A stretch of 64,000 bases of DNA from Cyclina sinensis (lineage: Eukaryota; Mollusca; Bivalvia; Venerida; Veneridae), in NCBI GenBank assembly GCA_012932295.1, contig JAAONU010000016.1, positions 14,300,111-14,364,110 on the forward strand, read 5' to 3'. The position numbers were made by a program, and so were the translations under genes. The notes below the pieces were generated by a model. That model was not told the origin of the DNA, did not search any database, and saw only the letters and a program-made list of their open reading frames with translations. Shown piece after piece: positions 11,532-24,250 of this stretch; positions within the stretch are counted from its first letter, which is position 1; every line of letters begins with the position of its first letter.

Positions 11532-14010
11532 AAATGGCGACGTCAGATCCATGTCGTTGGCAAACTGGATATATTTCGGGCGAAAATTGCCTGATAGATG
11601 CAGAAAAAATCATTGACAGTTACGAAATGCCCACACTTTCTTAGATATTATTGATCATTCTGAGATTGTTTACTACAAAAGGCATTCACGTGCAAATCTT
11701 GGTCCTTTATATAAGCCACTACGTTACTATTTTCACCTCTAGCACTGTATGTTCAAATTGATTCTGAACTGTTTTTAAGTTGCCATTCTTCATTCGACAG
11801 TGGCGGTGTGGACTTTCTCATTGTCATACCAAAAGAAACTGAAGTTCAAAAAATCGTGACATAAAAAACCAACCCATCTATAATATAAAAGCTTTAGAAG
11901 GGACGAAATTTTGAATGTCACATTTTTTTAAATTTTAGTTTTCCGTGGTTATACTTTGACCAGTTTTCAAATTAATGGCTTGTTAGTTGTATTTTATTTG
12001 GTATATGATCACTTTTTCACTACAAAAATAAAGATCTGCTGTGTCTGTGAAGGAGAAGGTTTTAGTTTTCTGTGGTTAAACTTTGACCAGTTTTCAAATC
12101 ATTGACTTGTAAGTTGTATTTTATTTGATATATGATCACTTTTTCACTGCAAAAATAAAGATCTGCTGTGTCTGTGAAGGAGAAAGGTGTAGAGCAAATG
12201 CTAGTGTGTAACAAATTTGTGTTGAAATTTTTCATATGAGTATTGTCAATGCCGAGTTTTGCTTCCGAGAAGGGGCAATCTGAATATTTATTAGGTACCT
12301 TTGCTCAAAATGTCTGTAAAACCCCCAAAATATGTTTCATGGAAAAGCCTGATAATAGACAGACTGGTAAATATTGATGCTAAGTATTTGACAGACTGAT
12401 TAAAATCATATCCTGAAAACGAAACACTATTAGGATCTGAGGACGACCGATAGAAATCACCTTCTGGTGACCTTTCCACCAACCAATTGGAGCCACCCTT
12501 CCACTACACTGGCAGAGTAGGGTTGAAAAATATTTGCCAGTGAAAATCTTTATATAATTAGATAAAACAAGATTTAGTTGGAATTTCAGCTTGTGAATCT
12601 CAAGATTTTATAAAAACATCTTGGCTGCAAATGCTACAAATTTCCTAAAATCTACACTTCTAGATGAAATAGATCATGAAATTGCTAAACAATCCTCTTA
12701 ATTCATTAAGCATTTAAATATCTCTGTTTGGGAAGGACTAAGTTTGTTTATTCCACTTCTTTTCAAAACGGATTCAATCACACATTGCATTTCGGTTGTT
12801 TTGAAAGAGCAGTCGTCTAGCATGTGTTAGACACATTCTGATCGGCTGAGATATAAATAACAATATTGGAAATCTAACTTATCAGGAAGACAGAATTGAA
12901 TTGGTCGTCTTTAGATATAACCGTAGGAGATTGTGTACTTCAGTCAGATAAAGTATTTGAAAACAATGTCAAACTCAGACATGACTAAAGGTATGCATCA
13001 TCAGTATGCATAGACATTCATTCCATCTGCAAGCTAAATTTCGTTCAATGCTGTATGTTTTACAGATTAACAGAGTGCTAGGTAGACTTTTCTGAGAAGA
13101 AAAGTCAAGTGTTGCCAGGCCTCTAGAGTATGATGTTGTGATTATTGGTTCACAAGCGAAAAAATGTACGAATGGACCTGACTGCCACCATTCAGAAAAA
13201 AAACTTTCAGAAAAACAGCAGGTATTCCCCTGCTTAATGATCCCTAGAAATGTTTCTTTCATTCGAAAGCTGTCATCTGTTATAATGACATTAATTGACA
13301 ATGACATCAGATTTTGCTTTTTAGCTGTCTGTCATCTGTCAAGGTTTTGCTTCAAACAATATCTCCTAAACAATAGTGCCAATTTGAAACAAACTTCTAA
13401 TGTATGTAATTGTCTTTCAAGTTCCTTAAAATTAAATGATCCCATTCGAAACTGTGGCTGCCATGGCAACCTAACTGAAAAACTGCAAATGTTCTTCAAG
13501 ATCAGTGTCTGCATTTAAAAATAATTTCGCACATGTGTTCCTTGACTGGCCCTTTATTACATCCATTCAAGCCATTTTGGTCGCTAAAACATTTCCATTT
13601 TTTTTTCATTAGGTTAGCATGTCAGCTTCTGGATGGAAGTGTGCAGTTATGGCATAAGCAAAGTAGGTTTATAACAAAATATTGAATCATCAGAATTTTT
13701 ATTTTTGTTATGTTGTTGAACCATGTGAATCTGGAATAGTTGGTCTGAATAGCAATTTATGTAGGTACTAAGTAACTTCCATAACTAAAATTATTTTGTG
13801 ATATTAAAAATTGAAATAGCAGTATTCATAATTAAAGTTATATTTCTATTCAATTGCAATGTCATTATCTACTGCTTTTCTCTTATTTGTAGGGAGAACA
13901 TTCATACATCAGTGTAGAAAAAAGACTTCTGATGCAGCCAACAAAATAACTCAGTTACACAGCCTCAGTTTGTCGGAGATGTATCATTAAATTTCCTGAA
14001 TCTAAGGTAT
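11532..14010 (+). pseudogene. Degraded plus-strand coding remnant of unknown identity
   Basis: Protein-like stretches appear in broken frames. From ATG 11532 there is MATSDPCRWQTGYISGENCL and then IDAEKIIDSYEM. It continues in another frame as DHSEIVYYKRHSRANLGPLY, then FDSGGVDFLIVIPKETEVQ near 11800, ASEKGQSEYLLGTFAQN near 12255, EPPFHYTGRVGLKNICQ near 12490, NILAANATNFLKSTLLDEID near 12615, and EYDVVIIGSQAKKCTNGPDC near 13130. Stops and frameshifts separate them. Low-complexity chance is unlikely for all of them, but I do not recognise the family. It could be a processed pseudogene or an eroded spliced gene. It lies between SLC23 copies A and P. Confidence 0.35.
11933..12184. repeat. Tandem duplication, unit about 127 bp, two copies
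   Basis: The segment starting TTTTAGTTTTCCGTGGTT at 11933 is repeated from 12060 with a few substitutions. Both copies end in AAGATCTGCTGTGTCTGTGA then AGGAGAA. It lies inside the degraded coding remnant. Confidence 0.85.
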
Positions 14011-15862
14011 GAAATAGTATTTGACCATAATACTTTTAATTTCTTCTTAACTTAATAAGATATGATATAAATTCATAATATTCAGTTAGTAAAGGTGATA
14101 GAGGATTAAGCATTGTCAGCGTGCCAGTTATAAATAAGGACATTCATAAACATTATATATTGGAACGGATGCAATCATAAGATATTGAATACTCTACTTG
14201 TAAACAAGAGTTTATGTTATAGCTGAATCGTTGAAAGTAACAATATTGTCAATGCGTGTTGTATTATCTTTGTAATTATCAAAAATATAGGACAAAGCAT
14301 TCATATGCATAAACACACTTGCGTTTACTTGACTTCATGTACGCACACAGCACAAAAAAATGAAGTATATTTTGTGTTTCTGTTTGAGTAACAGCTTAAC
14401 AATGACACAGAATGTGCAAGAAAAAAGAAAATCAAAGAGGTGAAAATTTATGCTGCTGCACGTATCTCCGGCACCCCACCCCCTCCCCCTTAAAGCCATC
14501 AAACGGGGCATTGCAATTGAGAGACTTTCCACTTTTGTGTCAGGGCTGGTAGGTGCTGGGCACGGTACAACATCATACAGCGGAAATATATGGGCCATTG
14601 GGATCACAAGGGTAAACTTAGTTTAGAAAAGAAAAATCAACGAGCCGACAGCTTTGTTTAAAAGTATTTTCCTATTTACAAAGAACTGCACTTTACAGAC
14701 CCTAGAATAACCAAATTCTCACAATGTTTAAAATCATACATCTTCGAAGTATATCTTTAACGAATAAAATTATGAATATTCGCATTTTGCTTTTCACGGG
14801 TTCTTCGGGTAGTGCTAATGTATGCGCTAAATATGTACATGCAATATATAAATAAATTTTCCAAAATGTTTATTTTAGGTAGAGCAGTTTTCCTGACAGC
14901 CGGAGTGATACTGTTACTTTTTGGTGTGATTCGAAAGTTTGGGGCCATCCTGACCCTTATTCCAGATCCTATTATCGGAGGAACTTTGACTGTTTTATTT
15001 GGAATGGTTTCAGCAGTAGGCGTATCGGCGTTGAAATTCATAAACCTTGAATCGACAAGAAACCTTACAATATTACTATCACTGTTAATGCTTAGAATAT
15101 AAACACAGGTAATACTAAGTAAATAAATAAAGAGAATGCTTATATTGTAAATATAATTAATTTTAGGTTAAAAGGTGTATTGTTCGTTCTTTAAAGTCAA
15201 ACATCTAAAGCCATTTAGTCAGAATAAATTAACAGTGTGCTTATATTCCTTTTTTTAAAGGAAAGAAATAGTAAGTGTTATATAACAAATATTGAGTCAC
15301 GGTACTGAATGTTTTTATAAACTGTAAGGTTTAATTTAAATATTTGTATCTAAAAAATGCTCTGTCTGTGTCATCATATAATGTCAGGTGGACATGTTGT
15401 AATTTTAGCAATTAGCAAACATCTCTGAACCAATCATTTCAATGATACAGGAAAGATTTTGCAATTTTCATTTAATTTAAGTTTTGATTAAACAAATTGA
15501 AGTGAATACTTAATACGATCTTTATCAGGTAGGCACGGATTATTATCCTACTAAAAGTAAAATGTTCATGTATTTTTGCATTTGCAGGTAACTAGGAACT
15601 GGACCAAGTAATAAAAGTGTTACTGGGCACTGCAATGTTTGTTGGTGGCTTCATCGGTTGTCTGTTTGACAATACTGTCTCTGGTAAGAAAAACCTGTTG
15701 GGGAGGATAATTTTTAATCAAATCTATCAACTATCATTTGAATCATCTCATAAACTTAACTGAACACCATTCCTAAATGCGTCAACTTAAACTAGTGCTG
15801 CAGCTTATAGCAGTTTGTCCCCAAAATAAAACTTGCATCCACCCAGCAATTGCATAGAGGAT

Positions 15863-15999
15863 ATTTGTTTGTTTTTGTGGAAGATGAGAATTTATTTCAT
15901 CGAGTGAACACCATATGTGCGCAGCCACTCGTGAAAATATCACATATGGTGTTCACTCGATGAAATAAATTCTCATCTTCCACTAAAAAACAAACAAAT
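15863..15999. mobile_element. Foldback element with about 55-bp near-perfect arms
   Basis: The left arm 15863-15919 and right arm 15941-15999 are inverted copies differing only by a short indel. They share GGAAGATGAGAATTTATTTC and then ATCGAGTGAACACCATATGTG-type sequence read from opposite strands. The loop is only 21 bp. It looks like a small foldback MITE in intron 10 of SLC23 copy P. The near identity of the arms suggests recent origin. Confidence 0.8.
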
Positions 16000-17192
16000 T
16001 TTCTTTTTATTTTATGCCAACACGTCAAAAATGGGTTTTTTTAAGATATTTTTAATCAGGGCCTTCAATAAATTGCCCATGGTTAGCCCCAAATCAGTTA
16101 ATGCGTACTTTGATTACTCCGCACAAAAAAGTGCAGACAATCTCCAATACATATGATAACTTTACTTCTGCTGAAATAAACTGAATACACTTTCATCAAA
16201 TAACATTTATTTTTGTCTACACAGTTTATCAATATTTATTGAATTTTTGCCATACATACTTTAATTATAAAAGCGGATTAATACCGAGTAATATTCAATC
16301 AGTTGAATTGAAAGTCGGCCATATTGGATATTGTTCATGTGAGTTTTGTAAACAAATCAGACATTTTAAATAATTTATGGCGAATTTCATCATTGTTCAC
16401 AACTAGTTAGGCTCAGGAATTCAATATCATAATTGGATTTAACAAGGTAAATAAATTTCACTCGCTGTCACAGTCTGAAAAACAGCGGATTCTCTTGTGG
16501 TGGGGAAATTCCTGAAGTTTCATCAAGCAGTAGTTCCGGCACAAACAGTGTATTATCAAAATGGTAATTAACTGATTCAAAACAGTGTATTATCACTTTT
16601 ATCTCACTGATATTTCCCTATATTTCATTGGTAGGCATAAAATAAAACTCAATATTTAGGTAAAAAGCCGGTACAGGGAGCTCTTCAGCGTTGGAGTCGT
16701 AATACGTTTTGGAATAAAAATGGATTTCCCTATCAAAACAGTCTATAATGCAAAATGAGAGCATTGCTATAAATGTTATTGACCTCTGATATGGTTGGTA
16801 TTGCGTTCGAACGCCATGTATTACCTGTTTTTAGCTGAAATGCCGTTAGCCAAAGATTTGATCAACTTTGACAAAACCGGTTATTACCTTAGATCTCTAT
16901 CATTCAATGAAAATAAGGTTCTGTCTTTCCTTTCGAATTTGAAACATCGGAAGCAGTGCAGTCGTATTCACGAGATCGCAAATATTAATGAGATACGAAA
17001 CTCTCATTATAAAATCACGAGGAAGACTCTGAGGACTTGGTTAGAACGAGTTGAAAAGATACGAGGATTTTATGAAATAGATACAAGAAAAGTTTTGAGA
17101 ACTTTATATAATAGTTAAGAGAAAATATGTAACAAATATTCTTTTAACGGTGCTGATAAAAGCACCCCACCCCTCTCTCGCAACACACCATA
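16000..17192. other. Intron 10 of copy P, no element recognised
   Basis: AT-rich. A 107-codon plus-strand ORF (16795..17118; basic, starts MVLRSNAMYYLF) has no recognisable family, no splice context and no ribosomal or transposon motif. I do not call it a gene. Confidence 0.35.
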
Positions 17193-17470
17193 TGGCGGAT
17201 CGGTAGTCTATTGGTAACACCCAAGACTTGTAAGTCGGAGGTCGTGAGTTCAGTATCGCACCTTTCCACAGACACAACTGTTAAACCGAAGTCCCACATT
17301 TCGTTGCTGTGCACTAAACATGCCTAAGTACGAAGAAGTGTCATTGAAACGGGACACTCTCCATGTTGCGTTATCCCCCAAAACCTAAAATAACTTCTCA
17401 GGATCGTGGGACATTCTGTACCGACATATGTGCAACAGTTTGCTACAGGTTGATATTTCTGTCAAGCAAG
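17193..17470 (+). mobile_element. tRNA-derived SINE, family 1, diverged copy
   Basis: tRNA-like head: GGATCGGTAGTCTATTGGTA (A-box region), then AAGACTTGTAAGTCGGAGG and GGTCGTGAGTTCAGTATCGC (B-box region). The body matches the copy at 8645 (TTAAACCGAAGTCCCA, TTATCCCCCAAAACCTAAAA). It sits in intron 10 of SLC23 copy P. Confidence 0.7.
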
Positions 17471-18221
17471 CATGTTCAGTACCTGATTTACTTCAAAGTA
17501 AGCAAAAGAGGAAGACACGTGAAAGTTTTACTCATTATATAACAATTTAATTTTCCATATAGATGATTTCAAATCATTCGAGTTAACATGGTAGTATATC
17601 AGAATTAAAATACTTATGCAAGTTTGACGATCCCTTATAAAGCTTTTCTGTAGAAAAAATTCAAGTATACAGGTTCTGCTTCAAACACATAACCCAGTGA
17701 TTTTTTCTATCTTTTTCAGGAACGAATAAACAAAGGGGAATCATTTCATTGCGTATGAAAATTCTTATAAGTTCGGACAGCATTCATCCGAACCAATCTC
17801 TAAAAAATTACGAGTACCCGTGCGTTACAGAGAGTTTCCGGCGGGTAAAGTGGTGTCATTATATTCCCGTGTTGCCAGTTTTCGATAAGGACACAACCCT
17901 GACTTGTTGTTGTCTTGATAAAAAACAGAAAAGCCTTGATCAAAATTGCTATGACGATAAAGCGGTGGTTGAGGACGATGAGATACACGTGCCACCCGTG
18001 ATGGATGAGATAAAGCTGTGATATTCTTTTGTACATGGCTTGTAAACATGTATACATATGCATTTCTTGCGCATCAGTTACCCTCTTTTTACTAAAGATC
18101 TCGTTATGAAAATATAACAACCGTATATTTATCTTTATCTGTCTGAGGAAATTTTGTACAAACTGTTTGTCGTTCGAAAAGATAAAACGACCGCTTGGAT
18201 ATACGTCACACATACACTTGA

Positions 18222-18227
18222 AATAAA
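18222..18227 (+). terminator. AATAAA polyadenylation-type signal downstream of copy P
   Basis: AATAAA about 200 bp past the copy P stop codon. The homologous stretch on the other strand at 18254-18259 gives AATAAA for copy B, so the two 3' ends converge here. Confidence 0.4.
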
Positions 18228-18253
18228 ATCAGTAACGTAAAGAAAAAAATGGG

Positions 18254-18259
18254 GTTTAT
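18254..18259 (-). terminator. AATAAA polyadenylation-type signal downstream of copy B
   Basis: On the minus strand AATAAA lies about 340 bp past the copy B stop. The same context recurs after copy C at 30134-30139, which supports a shared 3' end. It is inferred from the motif only. Confidence 0.4.
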
Positions 18260-21200
18260 TATTATTGACATTATTTTCTTATAACCATTTTACACAGCTG
18301 GTATTAAATGTGTAATATACTCTATAAATATACTCTAAAGACATTCAGACACCTCAAGTTGAAATGAAAGTATAGGTGTTATTTGATTTATTGTATACAA
18401 CAGAAATTATATACAGTATAAAATGTTTGATAAACATTTTTTTACAAAATGCTAGAACAAAATTGTGTAAATAGCTTGATAGGCACAGGACAAATATTAA
18501 TGTAACTCCTGCTGTGCGTGTTATTATAACTGAAATGCGAAGGATTTTGAAAAGATTTGGGCCAATTTTAAGCTCTATATACACCGCAAACCTTCTACAA
18601 CCTAGTAGAAATAGAAAAACTTCTGTCCTCGCCAAACATTCTGTGATTGATTTCGTCTTCCATAACGTCGCTTTTTGACCAACAACAAGGCTTGCAACTA
18701 GCAGATATAAAATCTTGACTAAATGAGGGCGACACCGTTACGTAAGAACAACACCTTATGCGTTTTACATATTTCGTTAGGAACGGAAAATCATACACAC
18801 TTGATGGATCGTCAGAATTAAAGGATGGCACCTTTCGCCAATATAGTATTCCTCTTTGTTCATCTGTTCCTGGAAATAGATACACCATGTAGGAAGAAGT
18901 CATAAAAAGTAACAAAAAGGATAGCATATAAATATGCACGATTTGTACTGTTCATGAGCGGATCTCTAATGGGCTGTGCGTATACCGTGTGATATATCTA
19001 TGCGCATATTTGAAGGAAAAAGTGAAATGGGTACGCAATACATGCGGTTTTAAGAGCGCTTACCTAGAGCACTTAGATGTTATGCAGAAAAAAAACTGAA
19101 TGACCAATGTGCTAAATTCTTTGCTGTTGAGCATACGGTTAGATATTTGTTTGTATTTTCATTATTTCAAAATGTTTACCCCAGCCAATCGTATCGCCCC
19201 TATAACAAGTTGCGTTTTAGACTTTTTTTATACTTAGACATTTAAAAGCTATGTGATTGAGACTTTTTCACAGGAGACTATTCAGTTTCCTTACCAGGAG
19301 CTGTAATGTCAAGTAGACACCCTATAACACCACCTACAAACATTGGAGTACTAAGTAAAACTCTTAATATGTTGTCTACCTCACTGCTACCTGAAAAAGA
19401 GATAACAGCTGGTAATAATAGACTGTAATGTTTGAAGAGCATACAACGACACAAATATGTATCTAATATGTGCTATATGGTTTCTTGTCACTTAGCACTA
19501 CAAGCACAAGGTTGGAGAGGGTTGGGGACGTCAATATGTACCAGCGATTCAAATAATCAGACACTTGATTATTAAAAGACACCTATTGACTGATCCTTCT
19601 ATATAAAGTATGTCTTAATACCTAAAAGCCGGACACTTATAGAAGGAAAAATAATATCAACACTTTACGTTGTTAAACTTTATAGCTGTACCTGTGTCCA
19701 GTATTCCTGCATTGGCTGGGTCGTTTACAAACTGAGGGATCAGTAAGCCAAGAAAAATTGACGTTCCAATGATTGAGAGATTTCTTGATGAGTCCAAATC
19801 TACCGACTTTAAAGTTGATATGCCAACTGCACCAATCATACCCACTGGAATAGCTAACGATCCTCCCACGATAGGGTCATGTATCATTGTTAGAACAGCA
19901 CCAAACTTCCCAACCACACCACATAATATAAGAATAACACCCGCTGTGAGAAACACGGCTCTACTTGCAACCTATAAATGAATATGTCAGAAAAAGGAAT
20001 ATATAATTTAAAAAGTAATAAACCATTACTGTAATTTTGTGCTAGGCAGAGTTCGACAGTAGGCACACACAATCCAATATTTAACATAATTCTTATTGCT
20101 CTCGCATTGTTTCATCATTAAATATCTAAGCAATAAGATAAATACACAAATGAAATTTTTAATGCTTTGGTTGTTTAAGTACCCTGAGAGGATGTATTGA
20201 GATAATTCACTATCCTAGCTCTAGAGAACTATAAAGAAAGCCAGATTTTTAAGCATCATTGCAATATTGTTTCTGTCAAAGCGTTCGTCTTTATGTGAAA
20301 TTTTACTTTGAGGAAATGTTTTCTCAAAACTAATTGAGAGCAAGCGATAGTGTTAACTAGATAAGCCAACCATAAACCAAAGTGTGATGTAGGATGTTTT
20401 AAGTTTGAAAATAAAAAAATCACTTCTTGATATGTTGAGTTTCTCTCACCTTGGTGATGCCTATAGCACCAATATTTTGACTGTAAGAAGTTGTAGCATG
20501 CCCACCACCGACCATCCCAGATATAACACTAGCAATACCTTCCATAGCTATCCCGCGGTTAATGGCGTGTTGCGGTGGCGCAGGCACGTGGGATATACGA
20601 GCCGCAGCATGGTAATCACCGACTGATTCTATAACGGACGTTATCGTGGCAACCAAAAATCCTACATAACCTTCCACACTGAATGTTGGAGTTCCAAACT
20701 GAACTGAAATATATGATCTGCAAACAGATTTTTCATCCTGGTCATGTTACCTATCCCTTAGGGTATTATTTTTTTGAAAAGATAAATTGTTCATGTAAGC
20801 CTCTGGTTTTATAGTCATACCCTGTCTATCGGAAGCAAATCCAGTTATAATAACGCTCGTCAGTGCTGTCATATTATAGAACCTACTGGATCGTTATCTG
20901 TCCTTCGAGACATTAAAGCGCTGAGTTACAAGTTAAGTCAATACTATGTGGTCATATGTTCATCGAACATTCACTAGGACGATAAGCTTTCTGAAAACTA
21001 AATATTTTATCCAATCTCAATAATGATAAAATTAGAACAATATTGAAGAAACAAACTGCTGGTACATACAAGGATACGGCCAGTAAAACCATGGTGCTCT
21101 CTTAACCACCCCAACATCGGTACGCGCCTTGTAGCCCGTGGCTGCTAAGTTCGTTGGGAAGACATCAGTAATGGTCAAGACAAAACAAAACACCCAGCTG

Positions 21201-21339
21201 ATGCCTATGCTTAACAAAGTCTGCGAAACAACATAATAGTTTCACAACAAATATTTTATATGTGATGTATATTTTTAATTTTGTTTTTTGATTGAAGTAC
21301 AAGAAAATAAATTCAAATTTCAGTAATCATAAAGGACTT

Positions 21340-22065
21340 ATCGTAAAGGTAACAAGAGTCATGTTGACATTGCCATCCCCCGCCGAATGTGTTTGCTTAG
21401 TTATCATTCTTGTGCACGGCACTCCTCCCCAATGAGATCTATCAACCTACGAAGTTTCAAGTTGATATCTCAAACACTTTTTGAGATATTGTCCGAACAA
21501 AAATGAAGCATGAAAAATAACAAAGGGCAATAACTTAAAAATTATGAAAGATAAAGTTATCGTTCTTCCACTCCGCACTCCTCCTGAATAAGATATATCC
21601 ACCTATGAAGTTTAAAGTTGATATCTCAAAAACCTTTTCAGTTGTGCTCCGGACAAAAATGAAGCATGGAAAATAACAAAGGGAAATAACTAAAAATTTT
21701 GAAAGTAGAGTGATCTTTCATGTGCACTGATATCCTCCTTAATAAGATCTATCTACATATGCAGTTTCAAGTTGATATCTCAAATACTTTTTGAGATATT
21801 GTCCGAAAAATAATTAAGCATGAAAAATAAGAATGGCAATAACTTAAAAAAATATGAAAGGTAGAGTTATCATTCCTGTGCTCTGCACTCCTCCTAAATG
21901 AGATACACGCATATATAGGTAGATATAAGTTTCAAGTTGATATCTCAAACACTTTTCGAGTTATGTTCCGGAATAAAATGCGGGACGGAAGGACGGACGG
22001 ACGGACGGAAGGACGGTGACTATTGCCATAGCTAACGCCGCCTTTTCGGCGGAGAATGATAATAT
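21340..22065. repeat. Interspersed repeat with about 180-bp internal units and a GGAC tail
   Basis: Three to four units contain GAAGTTTCAAGTTGATATCT, CAAACACTTTTTGAGATAT and AATAACAAAGGGCAATAACT. It ends in a (GGAC)n-rich run at about 21985-22015 and CGCCGCCTTTTCGGCGGA, a short hairpin. It occupies intron 6 of SLC23 copy B and is absent from copy C. A related, shorter stretch is at 40490-40930. Confidence 0.65.
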
Positions 22066-23689
22066 ATATCACAACTTTATGCATTCTAGTCCTACGCTGA
22101 AAAAAGAATACAACTGATTACAGTTTTTGACGTTACAAGTGCGAAGCAAGGAACATTGCCTTTTACCGTTAATAGTTGAAACATTGGCATCCATGTAATA
22201 TCACAATGTCGCTTTCTCGACCAAGCAGGGATAGGAAGGTTAATTTTTCCAAGATACAATTCAAAGAGTAGGGCAAGGCCCGCCGATCTAAAAAAATAAA
22301 AACAATTAAAAGATGTCTTGGATTAATTCACTGTTTCCAAGGAATTTTAAATATCTATTGCATACTAGCGTTAAAGTACATGTTTATGATATATGTACTA
22401 ATGTGTGTAACAAAATTGCTCAATACTCTTTCATAATACCCCTGATCTTTCAATTAATGCTGAAACCTTTAAGAATGGTCCTTGAAGTTCAAATTGAACC
22501 TGTGCCACATATATGCTTTACTTGTTTTCAAACTCAGAGCAAGGTCTGTTAAACCTCTACACTTAGTGCTAGAAGCAGTGCTGGAGAATTTCAAAATTTG
22601 TTAATCACAGTTGCATACATATTTTGTCATTTTCACTGGAAAATGGAGTTCGTTTCTTCGAGACAGGAAGTTGCATTTGAATTTATTCTGATTCAATATC
22701 AATTATCATGATCACTGTAGCTAATTTCATGTGAATCTTTACTCCGTCCGGAGGTTACTCTTGTCTTTCTTTGCAGTTCAAACCGAGATAAGCCGTCATA
22801 CTTGTGCAGTATGTAGCCGTTGACAATTCTGCTTGCTATTGGCACAGTGGGGCATCACTTTGTTTCGGTTCGATGCACAGATAATGACGGCCGACTGTCC
22901 TTGTTAAGTTCAGATTTTTCAAGAATGGTTTTTAGCATGCTGCTTTCTACTTCTGGAGACATAGCCTATCATATATGGACTAAAATCCGCATAAGTCGGT
23001 ACCATTCATATCCCACAGAATTGCATAGCTTTTGAGGTAACCGTTTGAATAGTTACCGGCAAATTTTTTTTGCAGAGGTCCTTTTCACGGACAAGTAGAT
23101 TGATTTCTTTCCACGAATCACCTTATCGCCATTGTTTTGTGCAGTTTCCAGTACGCCGTGTTGTGTATTTGCTGCCAAATTATGCATTAACATTCATTTA
23201 AACAAAAGAAAGCAGCTCTGTAGTAAATTCGTTACTAAGAATTTTGAATGGTCCATTTTAATATTTTTTGGTTTCAGAGAAGAAACACCATCCTACTTAC
23301 AGAAATGCAATGCCCCAGTGAGTACTGCTAAGGTCAATGACAACTCCAATTATGGATAAACTAAGCAATACTAGGGTCGGAGACATTGTTAGGGGTCCCA
23401 CAAATCGCATTAGTATGCCAGCAAGCCCTGTACAGCCCAGGAGTATTTGGGTGAGCGAAGCAAGAATCAGGTTTCCTTGAATCTGTGAATTAAAAGATCT
23501 TACTTTACTTTGTATCCAAGAGTTTGGTTTCGTTTAATTGAGCCCAACGCCCTCCTAAACCCAAAGTCATAACCGACAGTTGACCTTTCTATCATTTATG
23601 GGAAATACAAGAACTATATTTTCAATCTCCAAAAGTAAATTATCCGTGAAATGAAATACTTGACAAATAAGTTTAACCGAAAGTTTGAG

Positions 23690-24250
23690 CCATGCGCTCA
23701 GCCAACCCTTTAACACAGAGGTTAACGAAACTTCACAGGAATATATATCAGCAAGTGATGTTGTGCACCTTGATTTTTTCGTCTCCCTATATCAAAGGAA
23801 AGCAGAATTATGACCCCTGATTAAGTTAAAATAACTACAGATAAGTCTGTGTTGTGTGGCTAGGCAACACTATTAGACTGACGGTCTTGAAAACTCACAG
23901 GGATGTATATCAGCTTTTGCGGTTTTCTTCTTTTGCCTCACGGAGAAAGCATAGTAATAGCCATTTATGTAAAGAAAAAAGCTAAAAGTTTGTGACATGT
24001 GGTCAGCCAACAAAGTTGCGACCAGGGTAATGAAATTTTACAAGGATATATATCAGTAAAGTTGTGCACCTGGGGTTTTTTCGTTTCCATCCATCTAAGT
24101 TGAGCAGAGTTATGGTCCTTGATTTAGTGAAAATTGCCATGAAAAGCTTCGAGTCACACACTTAGCCAACACTACTGAACCAAGGATCATTAACATTTAC
24201 AGGAATATATACCAGCAATAAGGTTTCGTGTCCTCTGGTCATTTTCTATT
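23690..24250. repeat. Copy of the 560-1190 interspersed repeat in intron 4 of copy B
   Basis: Same units as at 560-1190 (CGCTCAGCCAAC, CACAGGAATATATATCAGCA, TTATGACCCCTGATT). Its position next to the place where exon 4 should be helps date the exon 4 loss. Confidence 0.6.

Larger units (their letters stand above)
14448..18021 (+). pseudogene. SLC23-family pseudogene (copy P), exons 8-11, opposite strand to A-C
   Basis: Four exon-like pieces in SLC23 order. The first is 14448..14608, a truncated exon 8 (YAAARISG, then KAIKRGIAIE in another frame, VSGLVGAGHGTTSYSGNI to ITR). The second is 14880..15102, exon 9 (RAVFLTAGVILLLFG, FGAILTLIPDPIIGGTL, LKFINLESTRNLTI). The third is 15597..15684, exon 10 (ELDQVIKVLLGTAMFVGGFI to DNTVSG, then GTAAGA). 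The fourth is 17720..18021, exon 11 (GTNKQRGI to a stop at 18019). Disabling changes are a frameshift in exon 8, an in-frame TAA replacing the end of exon 9, TAG at the second codon of exon 10, and mismatched phase between 8 and 9. In the NAT signature the Gln is replaced by Gly (SGNIWAIGITR). No exons 1-7 were found. It is more diverged from A-C than they are from each other. A polyadenylation-type AATAAA lies at 18222. Confidence 0.75.

Noticed and set aside
14757..15041. 94-codon minus-strand ORF
   Set aside because: Shadow of the plus-strand SLC23 copy P exon 9, which has clear family similarity.
16795..17118. 107-codon plus-strand ORF
   Set aside because: Basic and protein-like but with no recognised motif, and it lies in an intron of a pseudogene among repeats.
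21985..22015. CRISPR-like GGAC direct repeats
   Set aside because: Simple 4-bp microsatellite at the end of an interspersed repeat, no spacers.
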